From: Allobosea sp. Leaf344
GTDB taxonomy: Bacteria > Pseudomonadota > Alphaproteobacteria > Rhizobiales > Beijerinckiaceae
Direction of reading: 5' to 3'
Length of the DNA: 64,000 bases
NCBI RefSeq assembly: GCF_001426225.1
Contig: NZ_LMRT01000013.1
Location: forward strand, 438,577-502,576
A model generated the notes under the pieces. It made no database searches. It was not told where the DNA came from and saw nothing but the letters and a program-made list of their open reading frames with translations. Every line of letters begins with the position of its first letter. Positions within the stretch are counted from its first letter, which is position 1. The position numbers and the translations under genes are program-made. Shown here piece by piece: positions 37,263-45,518 of this stretch.

Positions 37263-38828
37263 ATGACCGACCATAACCAGACCGTATCGCCCAAGGACCG
37301 GGTGCTGATCTTCGACACGACTTTGCGCGACGGCGAGCAATGCCCCGGTGCCACCATGACCTTCGAGGAGAAGCTGGAGGTCGCCGATTTTCTCGACGCG
37401 ATGGGCGTGGACATCATCGAGGCCGGCTTCCCGATCGCCTCGGACGGCGATTTCGAGGCGGTGTCCGCTGTCGCCAAACGGGTCAAGCGGGCCACCGTCG
37501 CCGGGCTGGCGCGGGCCGGGCAAAAGGATATCGACCGGGCGGGCGAGGCGGTGAAGGCGGCGGTGAAGCCGCGCATCCACACCTTCCTCTCCACCTCGCC
37601 GGTGCACATGAAGTACAAGCTGCAGAAGGAGCCGGAAGAGGTTCTGGCGCTGGTCGCCTCCTCGGTGGCGCGGGCGCGCAACTGGGTCGAGGATGTCGAG
37701 TGGTCGGCCGAGGACGGGACCCGCACCGAGATCGATTTCCTGTGCCGCTGCGTCGAGACGGCGATCAAGGCCGGCGCGACCACGATCAACATCCCCGACA
37801 CGGTGGGCTATACGACGCCCGACGAGTATCGCGCCCTGTTCCGGACGGTGCGCGAGCGCGTGCCGAATTCCGACAAGGCGATCTTCTCGGTGCATTGCCA
37901 CAATGATCTCGGCCTGGCGGTGGCGAACACGCTGGCGGGGCTGGAGGGCGGCGCCCGGCAGATCGAGTGCACGATCAACGGCATCGGCGAGCGGGCGGGC
38001 AATGCGGCGCTGGAGGAGATCGTGATGGCGATCCGCACGCGCTCCGACGTGCTGCCCTTCGAGACCGGCATCGACGCGACGCTGCTCAACCGCGCCTCGA
38101 AGCTGGTCGCGACCGCGACCTCCTTCCCGGTCCAGTACAACAAGGCGATCGTCGGGCGGAACGCCTTCGCGCATGAGAGCGGCATCCATCAGGACGGGAT
38201 GCTCAAGCACACCCAGACCTATGAGATCATGACCCCGGAATCGGTCGGCGTCTCCAAGACCTCGCTGGTGATGGGCAAGCATTCCGGCCGCGCCGCCTTC
38301 CGCTCCAAGCTGAAGGAGATGGGCTATGATCTCGGCGACAACCAGCTGGAGGACGCCTTCACGCGGTTCAAGGCGCTCGCCGACCGCAAGAAGCACGTCT
38401 ATGACGAGGATATCGAGGCGCTGGTGGACGAGAACATCGCCTCCGCGCATGACCGGGTGAAGCTGGTTTCGCTGACCGTCATCGCCGGCACGCGCGGGCC
38501 GCAGCGTGCGACGATGCGGCTCGACGTCGAAGGGCGCGTCGTCACCGAGGAGGCCGAGGGCAACGGCCCGGTCGACGCCGTCTTCAACGCGATCAAGGCG
38601 ATCGTCCCGCATGAGGCGATGCTGGAACTCTACCAGGTCCATGCCGTGACCGAGGGGACCGATGCGCAGGCCGAGGTCTCGGTACGGCTGTCGCAGGACG
38701 GCTCGTCCGTCACCGGGCGCGGCGCCGATCCCGATACTTTGGTCTCGTCGGCCAAGGCCTATCTGGTCGCGCTGAACAAGCTCGTCGCCAAGGGCGGCAG
38801 GCTGCATTCGCAGGCGGCGGCGGAGTAA
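37263..38828 (+). CDS. leuA: 2-isopropylmalate synthase
   Basis: First committed step of leucine synthesis: acetyl-CoA plus 2-ketoisovalerate. 521 residues. Catalytic domain: FDTTLRDGEQCPGATM, HTFLSTSPVHMKYKLQ, metal ligands in SVHCHNDLGLAVAN, and NGIGERAGNAALEEI. The C-terminal LeuA dimer domain (about 385-510) gives leucine feedback. Expression is probably attenuated by the leader at 37038. Its substrate comes from ilvB/N and ilvC earlier in the window. Confidence 0.96.
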   Translation: MTDHNQTVSPKDRVLIFDTTLRDGEQCPGATMTFEEKLEVADFLDAMGVDIIEAGFPIASDGDFEAVSAVAKRVKRATVAGLARAGQKDIDRAGEAVKAAVKPRIHTFLSTSPVHMKYKLQKEPEEVLALVASSVARARNWVEDVEWSAEDGTRTEIDFLCRCVETAIKAGATTINIPDTVGYTTPDEYRALFRTVRERVPNSDKAIFSVHCHNDLGLAVANTLAGLEGGARQIECTINGIGERAGNAALEEIVMAIRTRSDVLPFETGIDATLLNRASKLVATATSFPVQYNKAIVGRNAFAHESGIHQDGMLKHTQTYEIMTPESVGVSKTSLVMGKHSGRAAFRSKLKEMGYDLGDNQLEDAFTRFKALADRKKHVYDEDIEALVDENIASAHDRVKLVSLTVIAGTRGPQRATMRLDVEGRVVTEEAEGNGPVDAVFNAIKAIVPHEAMLELYQVHAVTEGTDAQAEVSVRLSQDGSSVTGRGADPDTLVSSAKAYLVALNKLVAKGGRLHSQAAAE

Positions 38829-38896
38829 GGTCCCGCCTTGCGTCCGGCGGCGGGGCCGAGCCGGGCTCCGGACCGCTGACCAGGACAGATAGGGGA

Positions 38897-38926
38897 AGGC
38901 GGGGCGCAGGCTCCGCCTTTCGCTTT
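38897..38926 (+). terminator. Candidate Rho-independent terminator of leuA
   Basis: AGGCGGGGC pairs with GCTCCGCCT over a GCAG loop (one G-T pair), followed by TTCGCTTT. It is 70 bases after the leuA stop. Confidence 0.7.
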
Positions 38927-39073
38927 GCGTCCCGTGCCTATCAGCCCCCCGGCCACCCGCTTGCGCCATGAATCCGGTGGATGCCGCGTCTCGCGGTCTT
39001 GGCGGGCGGCGCAATCTTTGCCTGTAGTCCTCGAGACGAAGCGCGCGCGCCGCGTGCCGGCTGGAGGTTCGCC

Positions 39074-40345
39074 ATGGGCTATTTTCCGAACTGGACGTTG
39101 AAGCGCTCGGGGGCCGTCATGCCCGACGAGCGGCTGCCGCTGGGCCAGACCGCCATTGCGGGGCTCCAGCATGTCGTCGCCATGTTCGGCGCGACGGCGC
39201 TGGCGCCGATCCTGATGGGCTTCGACCCCAATGTCGCGATCTTCTTCTCCGGCGTCGCCACGCTGCTGTTCTTCGTGGTCACGCGCGGGCAATTGCCGAG
39301 CTATCTCGGCTCCTCCTTCGCCTTCATCGGCGTGGTCATCGCGGCCACCGGCTATGCCGGCTCCGGGCCGAACCCCAATATCGGCATCGCGCTCGGCGGC
39401 ATCATCGCCTGCGGCGCGCTCTATGCGGCGCTCGGCCTGCTGGTCCAGGCGGTCGGCACCAGCTGGATCGAGAGGCTGCTGCCGCCGGTCGTGACCGGCG
39501 CGGTGATCGCCGCCATCGGGCTCAACCTGACCGCGGTGGCGATGAACATGATCTCCGCCAGCGCCTACACCAAATGGATCGCGCTGCTCACCGTTGTCGC
39601 GGTGGCGCTGGTCGCGGTCTATGGGCGCGGGCTGGCGCAGCGGCTGCCGGTACTGATCGGCGGGCTGGCGGCCTATGCGCTCTATGCCGTGACCGCCTCC
39701 AGCTTCGGCGCGCCGCCCGTCGATTTCGGCCGGATCGGCGCCGCCGCCTGGGTCGGCCTGCCGAATTTCGTCGCACCCGTCTTCGATGCCAGGGCGATGG
39801 CGATGATCGCGCCGGTCGCGATCATCCTGGTCGCGGAAAATCTCGGCCATATCAAGGGCATCGCCGTGATGACCGGCCGCAACATGGATCATCTGATCGG
39901 GCGCGGCTTCATCGCCGACGGCGTCGCCACGATGATCGCGGGCTCCGGCGGCGGCACCGGCGTCACCACCTATGCCGAGAATATGGGCGTGATGGCGGTG
40001 ACGCGGGTCTATTCCACGCTGGTCTTCGTCGCGGCCGGCTGCATCGCGCTGATCCTCGGCTTCTCCCCGAAATTCGGCGCCGTGATCGGCACGATCCCGG
40101 TCGCGGTGCTGGGCGGCCTGGCGATCGTCGTCTTCGGCCTCATCGCAGCGACGGCCGGCCGGATCTGGGTGGAGAACAAGGTCGATTTCTCGGAGCCGAA
40201 GAACCTGCTGACCGTCGCGCCGGCGCTGATTCTCGGCGCCGGCGATCTCAAGCTGCCGATCTTCGGCTTCGAGCTCGGCGGCATCGGAACGGCGACCTTC
40301 GGCGCCATCGCGCTCTATCATCTGCTCGACCGCAAGGCGGCCTGA
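39074..40345 (+). CDS. Nucleobase:cation symporter-2 family permease (uracil/xanthine type)
   Basis: 423-residue NAT/NCS2 permease with about 14 membrane helices. The family signature reads AENMGVMAVTR (E-N-x-G-x4-T-R), and AENLGHIKGIAVMTGRNMD and LPPVVTGAVIAAIG are the conserved substrate-site helices. N-terminal QTAIAGLQHVVAMFGATALA resembles the UraA/RutG/PyrP uracil branch more than the xanthine branch, but the substrate is not proven. The ATG at 39074 has GGAGG 7 bases upstream. It might also feed the purine catabolic genes at 57.8-61 kb. Confidence 0.88.
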   Translation: MGYFPNWTLKRSGAVMPDERLPLGQTAIAGLQHVVAMFGATALAPILMGFDPNVAIFFSGVATLLFFVVTRGQLPSYLGSSFAFIGVVIAATGYAGSGPNPNIGIALGGIIACGALYAALGLLVQAVGTSWIERLLPPVVTGAVIAAIGLNLTAVAMNMISASAYTKWIALLTVVAVALVAVYGRGLAQRLPVLIGGLAAYALYAVTASSFGAPPVDFGRIGAAAWVGLPNFVAPVFDARAMAMIAPVAIILVAENLGHIKGIAVMTGRNMDHLIGRGFIADGVATMIAGSGGGTGVTTYAENMGVMAVTRVYSTLVFVAAGCIALILGFSPKFGAVIGTIPVAVLGGLAIVVFGLIAATAGRIWVENKVDFSEPKNLLTVAPALILGAGDLKLPIFGFELGGIGTATFGAIALYHLLDRKAA

Positions 40346-40469
40346 CCCGGCTCTTGTGCGGTTGCGAAATTTTTATGACCGCGGTGGGTGGACAGGGGCA
40401 GGGGGCTTTGCTACATCGCCGGCCTGCCCGACGCGGTTCGCCGCGAAACGGCGACGCTTCGTGGCGTAT

Positions 40470-40545
<76 letters not shown>

Positions 40546-40722
40546 CGACCTCTCTCCAGACCATCGACAGCCCGGATCCGAGATCGCGCATGCGTGCTGC
40601 TGGCGGCCGAGGGCCGCGCCTCCGCTGACGCATGACCTGTACTCATCGCCCGGAGCGCCTGCTCCGGCCCTTCCGCCTCGGCGACGTAGCGCCTGTCCGG
40701 CAGGCTTAGGCGGGCCCCTCCG

Positions 40723-41226
40723 CTAGATGAAGTCGAGATAGCGGCGTGTCGCGTCGATCGGCGCCGGCGCGACGGTCGGTTTCGACCTCTGCTCCTGCTC
40801 CGCCTCCTGCGGCGCGACCGGGCAGGTGAGGTCGAGCGCCTCGGCGACGGCTGCGACATAGGCCGCCGAGAGCTGGCGCCGCGGGCGCGACGGTGCCGGC
40901 ATCGCGACCGCGCTCGGGTTCCAGCCGCTCGGCTGCTCGCCGCCGAGCAGGCTGCTCCACAGGGCGACCAGCTGTTCGCGCTTGCGCTCGCTGACGTCGA
41001 TGCGCACCCAGAATTCATCGCGCGCCACCGCCGTCACCACGCCCTCGATCCGTCCGGCCTGCTGCAGATAGAGGACGACGCGCTGGCCGCGATAGGGGCA
41101 GCCGGCAGCCGAGATGTGCAGATGCAGCGGCGAGACGGCCAGCGTATGGCACGGGAATTCGCTCCGCTCGGGCGTCATGTAACGCCCGTCGAGCCGTAGG
41201 GGACGCGTTTCATTGTCGAAGGCCAT
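40723..41226 (-). CDS. PilZ domain protein (putative c-di-GMP receptor)
   Basis: 167 residues. The N-terminal 90 residues resemble alphaproteobacterial PilZ proteins (LDGRYMTPERSEFPCHTLAVSP, then strand-rich GQRVVLYLQQAGRIEGVVTA). The canonical RxxxR-D/NxSxxG motif is weak: MTPERSEF and AVSPLHLHISAAG lack the usual second Arg and terminal Gly spacing, so binding of c-di-GMP is uncertain. The tail is low-complexity and ends RYLDFI. ATG 41226 has GGAG 7 bases upstream, within the palindrome-like CGCAACTCGCGGAGTTGCG. Confidence 0.7.
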   Translation of the reverse strand: MAFDNETRPLRLDGRYMTPERSEFPCHTLAVSPLHLHISAAGCPYRGQRVVLYLQQAGRIEGVVTAVARDEFWVRIDVSERKREQLVALWSSLLGGEQPSGWNPSAVAMPAPSRPRRQLSAAYVAAVAEALDLTCPVAPQEAEQEQRSKPTVAPAPIDATRRYLDFI

Positions 41227-41365
41227 CACGCAACTCCGCGAGTTGCGATGATTTAATCACACAGCCCTTTACCCAGGGTAAATTTCATATCCGAAACGTC
41301 AAATCGGGAACAACACGGATCGCGCGCTCCGACTGTACAGAATACGAATGTGATGGCGACGAAGC

Positions 41366-42142
41366 CTATAAGACACCCTCATCCGGTATAGCCAGGACGC
41401 GGCCGCAATGCTTGCAATGCACGGCGTCGACGTCATGGATCTGAAGCGCGCAGTCGGGGCAGGGGAAGCGCACCTTGTTGGGTCGGAACACCGCCTGCAG
41501 CAGGCGCAGGAACAGGGCGACGCCGACGATCATGATGATGACGGCGAGCAGACGGCCGCCGATGCCGATCAGGGTGACGTCGCCGAAGCCGGTCGTGGTC
41601 AGCGTGGTGATGGTGAAATAGAGCGCGTCGACATAGGTGCCGATCTGCGGATTGATGTTGTGCTGCGAGACGAACACCAGCGAGGTCACGATGAAGATGA
41701 ACACCAGCAGGTTCACCGTGCGCTGGATGATGTCCTCGGAGCGCTTGAACCAGCGCGAATCGGAGCGCAGATCGCGCAGCAGATGGTAGGAGCGCAGGAG
41801 GCGCAGGGCCCGCACGATCCTCAGGAAGCCGAGATTGTCGACGAAGGCGGCGAGGAACAGCGAGACGATCACGATGACGTCGCTGAGGGTGGCCAGGCTG
41901 TAGATCGCCTTGCGGTCCTGCTCGGCATAGAGCCGGGCGGAGAGCTCGATGGTCAGCAGCACCGCGAGCAGGATGTCGAGCGGGGCGATCCACCATTGGT
42001 CGACGATCGAGGCTTCGAGCAGAAAGATGCCGATCGTCAGCAGATCGAAGACGACGAGCCCGTAGCGAAAGCGCCTGGCCTGCGGCGTTTCGCCGAAATA
42101 TAGGCCGCGCAGACGGGTCCGGAGGGCGTCGAGATCGACCAC
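41366..42142 (-). CDS. Six-transmembrane ion channel (potassium-channel-like) with C-terminal zinc ribbon
   Basis: 258 residues. Helices S1-S6 are visible; S4 is Arg-rich (LRIVRALRLLRSYHLLRDLR) and the pore has TITTLTTTGFGDVTL, with TTGFGD where K+ channels have TVGYGD. A C-terminal ribbon has CPDC...CKHC (two CxxC pairs) after the last helix. A GTG at 42142 preceded by AAGGAG six bases away is the start; the longer upstream frame runs opposite the proline-rich gene at 42243 and is not real. Function as a voltage-gated cation channel is inferred. Confidence 0.82.
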   Translation of the reverse strand: MVDLDALRTRLRGLYFGETPQARRFRYGLVVFDLLTIGIFLLEASIVDQWWIAPLDILLAVLLTIELSARLYAEQDRKAIYSLATLSDVIVIVSLFLAAFVDNLGFLRIVRALRLLRSYHLLRDLRSDSRWFKRSEDIIQRTVNLLVFIFIVTSLVFVSQHNINPQIGTYVDALYFTITTLTTTGFGDVTLIGIGGRLLAVIIMIVGVALFLRLLQAVFRPNKVRFPCPDCALQIHDVDAVHCKHCGRVLAIPDEGVL

Positions 42143-42242
42143 GAAGAGCTCCTTGCCGCGGAAGGGCCTGCTAGCCCTAGCCTTCCCTAAGTCTCTGAAC
42201 AATCCCGGCCATCGGGCGTTCTCCCGGCGAGAGGATTTCATC

Positions 42243-42497
42243 ATGGTCGAACGACGCATTTTCCAGGCTGCCGACCCGGGTACGCCAGCCATTCCGCCGG
42301 CGCCGCCCGAACTGCCGCCGCAGATGCCGAACGAGGTCCCGCCCGCGCCGCCCGTCGAATATCCGACGGATGAGCCGCCGCAGGGGATCCCGGTCGAGCG
42401 GCCGCCGGAGCTCCCGCCCGATGCCCCGCCGGAATCGCCGCCCGGCAACCCGATCGAGCTGCCGCCCGGCCGCGAGCCGCGCCAGCCGATGGAGTGA
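42243..42497 (+). CDS. Proline-rich small protein
   Basis: 84 residues, more than one third Pro, with PPxxPP-type repeats (PPAPPELPPQMPNEVPPAPP, ELPPDAPPESPPGNPIELPP). It starts at ATG 42243 behind GAGAGG. No signal peptide or membrane helix. It is probably disordered. Divergent from the ion channel, with 100 bases between the two starts. The periodic Pro/Glu/Asp pattern and its ribosome site argue it is coding, but GC-rich DNA can mimic this. Confidence 0.5.
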   Translation: MVERRIFQAADPGTPAIPPAPPELPPQMPNEVPPAPPVEYPTDEPPQGIPVERPPELPPDAPPESPPGNPIELPPGREPRQPME

Positions 42498-43886
42498 TCA
42501 GAGCCGGGGCGTGTCGCCCTCGCCGAGATCCCAGTACAGCCCGGCCATCAGCGTCAGCCCCTCGCGCGCGATCGCGACGGGCAGATGTTCGTTGGGGGCG
42601 TGCTGCGAGCAGCCGGGATAGGAATGCGGCAGCCAGATCGTCCGCAATCCCAGGATATCGGCGAAGATGTCGTTGGGCAGCGATCCCCCGAGATTGGGCA
42701 GCAGAGCCGGCTTCTTGTTCGTGCTCTTCGCCACCGAGGCCACCGCCCAATGCACCCAGGCATCCTCGGGATCGAGCCTCGTGGCGTTGAAGATCTCGTC
42801 GCGCGCATATTGAACGTCGACCATCGGAAAGCCGTGGCGGATGAGGTGGCGGCGCAGCGCCGGCACCACGTCGTGCTGATCGATGCCGACGACGAAGCGG
42901 AGCTGGCAGCGCGCCCAGGCGCTCGGCGGCACGGCGTTCACCGGAGTTTCGGGGACGCCGGCCTTCATCGCCAGCACGTCGAAGGAGCACCAGCCGAACA
43001 CCTGCTCGGCCGGGCTCAAGCCCGGCTCGCCCCAGCTGGGATCGATCACCGGCCCGTCGGGGCCGCCATCGATCTCGCAATCGACGAGGGCCTTGCGCAC
43101 CGCGGCCGGCAAGTCCTTCGGCACCCATTCATGGATGCGGATCTGCCCGGTGGGGGAGGTGATCGAGGCGATGGCATGGGCCAGCTGGATCGCGGGGTCG
43201 GACAGGATGCCGCCCCAATTGCCGGAATGATGGCCACCCTCGCGGGCCGTGATCGAGAGGTCGAAGGTCACGCCGCCGCGCGCGCCCAGAAACAGCGTCG
43301 GCCGCTCGGCGTTGAGGCGCGGGCCGTCGGAGGCGATCAGCACATCCGAGCGGAACAGCTCCTTCTGCTCCTCGCAGATCTCCTTGAGCCCCGGAGAGCC
43401 GCATTCCTCGCCCATCTCGATCAGGTATTTCGCGTTGAAGCCGAGCTTTCCACGCGATTCGAGAACGCAGCGCAAGGCGTTGATGTTGATGACATGCTGC
43501 CCCTTGTTGTCGACGACGCCGCGGCCGTACCAGCGGTCGCCGCGCTCGGTCAGCGTCCAGGGCGAGAGGCCCTCGCTCCATTGCGCGTCGAGGCCGCGGA
43601 TCACGTCGCCATGGCCATAGCCGAAGATGGTGGGGAGGGCGGGATCCTCGATCCGCTCGGCGAAGAGGAACGGGCCTTTCGCCCGCGGATGGTTGAGAAT
43701 GCGGCAGGTGAAGCCCAGGCTCTCGAAGAGCGGCCGCATCTCGGTTTCCAGATAGGCCGCGAGAGCCGGAGCGCGGTCGGGGTTCTGGCTCTCGGTCGGC
43801 ATGGCGACCAGCCGCGCGAGATCGCTCTTGAAGCCGCCCTTGTCGAAATAATCCTGGGCGAGGGCGATGGCGGCGGCGCGGGTCAT
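42498..43886 (-). CDS. M20 family metallopeptidase (dipeptidase)
   Basis: 462 residues. M20 zinc peptidase. Catalytic/zinc motifs GYGHGDVIRG, GRGVVDNKGQ, IEMGEECGSPGL and HAPNEHLPVA are present. The insertion dimerisation domain lies in the middle. The ATG at 43886 is the start. The nearest named group is the M20 dipeptidases related to CNDP; substrate unknown. It ends head to tail with the proline-rich gene, its stop adjacent to 42497. Confidence 0.88.
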   Translation of the reverse strand: MTRAAAIALAQDYFDKGGFKSDLARLVAMPTESQNPDRAPALAAYLETEMRPLFESLGFTCRILNHPRAKGPFLFAERIEDPALPTIFGYGHGDVIRGLDAQWSEGLSPWTLTERGDRWYGRGVVDNKGQHVININALRCVLESRGKLGFNAKYLIEMGEECGSPGLKEICEEQKELFRSDVLIASDGPRLNAERPTLFLGARGGVTFDLSITAREGGHHSGNWGGILSDPAIQLAHAIASITSPTGQIRIHEWVPKDLPAAVRKALVDCEIDGGPDGPVIDPSWGEPGLSPAEQVFGWCSFDVLAMKAGVPETPVNAVPPSAWARCQLRFVVGIDQHDVVPALRRHLIRHGFPMVDVQYARDEIFNATRLDPEDAWVHWAVASVAKSTNKKPALLPNLGGSLPNDIFADILGLRTIWLPHSYPGCSQHAPNEHLPVAIAREGLTLMAGLYWDLGEGDTPRL

Positions 43887-44098
43887 GCGGGGGCTCCGGA
43901 GGCTGGTGATCGGGTCTCGTCCCGATCTTGCGCATCCCGTAGCGCGCCGCCAGTGCAAAGAACGCCGGACGCGGCGCCGCCTCCCGCATTGCGGCCGGGG
44001 CGCGTCTGCGCCAGAGAGCACCGCATGATCGCGTCCGCCGATGCCGTTGCCGCGCCCCGGCATGGTCCGAGCACCGGCTTCGAACCCAGGCTGCACCC

Positions 44099-45517
44099 GT
44101 GACCCCGCCCGAACCGCATTTCGTCCCGCATCCGCATCAGCGCCAGGCTTGCGAGGCGATCCTCGCGGCGCGGGCCGCCGGTGCGCCGGGCTTCCTGCTG
44201 GGCGACCTGACCGGGCTCGGCAAGACGCTCTCCGCCTGGCTCGCGCTCTCGGCCATGCCGGAGGCGCAGGTGCTGGTGATCTGCCCCAAGGGGGCGATCC
44301 CGCAATGGCGGCGGACCATGGCGCTGTCCGGCCTGCCGGCGAAGCAGGTGACGCTGATGAATTTCGAGCGCACCAAGAGCCTGCTCGCGCCGCCGGCCGC
44401 CAGCACCAGGCGCTCGGTGCGGGCGAAGAACAATGAGCTCGCCAGGCACGGCACATTGCGGCGGGTCTGGCCGCTCGTGGTGATCGACGAGGCGCATCGC
44501 ATCCGCAATCCCGCCTCGCAGCAGGGTCTGGTCTGCCGGCAGGTCGCCGCTGCGGCCGAGTTCACGATCTATATGAGCGCGACCGCCGGCCAGTCTCCGC
44601 ATGAGCTGTCCTATCTGGCGGCGCTGCTGGCCCGCGCTGCGGATGCGCCGAGCGCCGATCTCGACGGGTTCCGCCAGCTGATGAAGCGGCTGAAGATCGG
44701 CCGGGCCAAGGGCCGCTGGAAGAATTGGAGCTGGGAGCCGAACGAGGCCGATCGCCGGCTGATGAGCGATCTGCTCTACCGCGGCACCAGGGCGATCGGG
44801 CTGCGGCGGCGCCCGGAGGAGATCGCCGGCTGGCCCGAGGTGCAGCGGGAACTCGCCCCGATCGCGCTCGATGCGCCGGCCCGCAAGCTCTACGAGGCGA
44901 CCTGGCGCGAATTCCGGCGCGAGCTCGGCCTCGCCGGCGGCTCCACCCGCAAGCCGCAGGGCTGGGCGGCGGATCTGCGCTTCCGGCAGAAGGCGAGCCT
45001 GCTGCGCATCCCCGGCACGGTGGAGTTCTGCGACGATCTGCTCGGCAATGGGCAGCAGGTGGCGATCTCCGTCGCCTTCCTCGAAACCAGCGCGATGCTG
45101 GCCGAAAGGCTGCGCGGCCATGGCTGGGCCGTCGGCGAGATCAATGGCGAGAACTCCGGCGCGGCCAACGAGGAGACGCGGCTGGCCTTCCAGACCGGGC
45201 GGCTCGATGCGGTGATCTTCACGGTGACGGAGTCGATCTCGCTGCATCGCGGCGAGATGGAGGGGGGCGAGCGCGAGCGCAGCCTCGTCGTCCACGACAT
45301 GCGCCACAGCGCCATCCAGCTGCAGCAGATCGAGGGGCGCTGCCACCGCGACGGCCAGCATGCGACGATCTTCTACGCCTATGCCGAGGATACGGTGGAG
45401 GAGGGGGTGGCCGCGACGGTGATCCAGCGCATGGCGGCGATGGACGGGCTGGCGGGCGACGATACGCAACTGCTCGAGGCGATCGCCGGCGTGGTCGAGG
45501 CGCGGGCGGCGCTCTGA
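44099..45517 (+). CDS. SF2/SNF2-like DEAH helicase, orphan
   Basis: 472 residues. An N-terminal helicase core with FVPHPHQRQACEAIL (Q-motif-like), Walker A GDLTGLGKTLSAW, DEAH box LVVIDEAHRIRNPASQQ, motif III YMSATAGQSPHELSYLA, and C-terminal motifs VISVAFLETSAMLAERL and QIEGRCHRDGQHATI (motif VI type). This is the SNF2/phage-type layout (compare GDEMGLGKT), but the motif I Glu-Met is Leu-Thr. GTG 44099 has only a weak ribosome site. No methylase or nuclease is adjacent. Function unknown. Confidence 0.78.
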   Translation: MTPPEPHFVPHPHQRQACEAILAARAAGAPGFLLGDLTGLGKTLSAWLALSAMPEAQVLVICPKGAIPQWRRTMALSGLPAKQVTLMNFERTKSLLAPPAASTRRSVRAKNNELARHGTLRRVWPLVVIDEAHRIRNPASQQGLVCRQVAAAAEFTIYMSATAGQSPHELSYLAALLARAADAPSADLDGFRQLMKRLKIGRAKGRWKNWSWEPNEADRRLMSDLLYRGTRAIGLRRRPEEIAGWPEVQRELAPIALDAPARKLYEATWREFRRELGLAGGSTRKPQGWAADLRFRQKASLLRIPGTVEFCDDLLGNGQQVAISVAFLETSAMLAERLRGHGWAVGEINGENSGAANEETRLAFQTGRLDAVIFTVTESISLHRGEMEGGERERSLVVHDMRHSAIQLQQIEGRCHRDGQHATIFYAYAEDTVEEGVAATVIQRMAAMDGLAGDDTQLLEAIAGVVEARAAL

Positions 45518-45518
45518 C

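Noticed and set aside
40546..40722. Gene or attachment site after tRNA-Lys
   Set aside because: No frame of note, no repeat of the tRNA 3' end and no integrase in the window.
42143..42448. N-terminal extension of the ion channel
   Set aside because: It would be a Gly/Ser-rich stretch antisense to the proline-rich gene; the GTG at 42142 has an ideal ribosome site.
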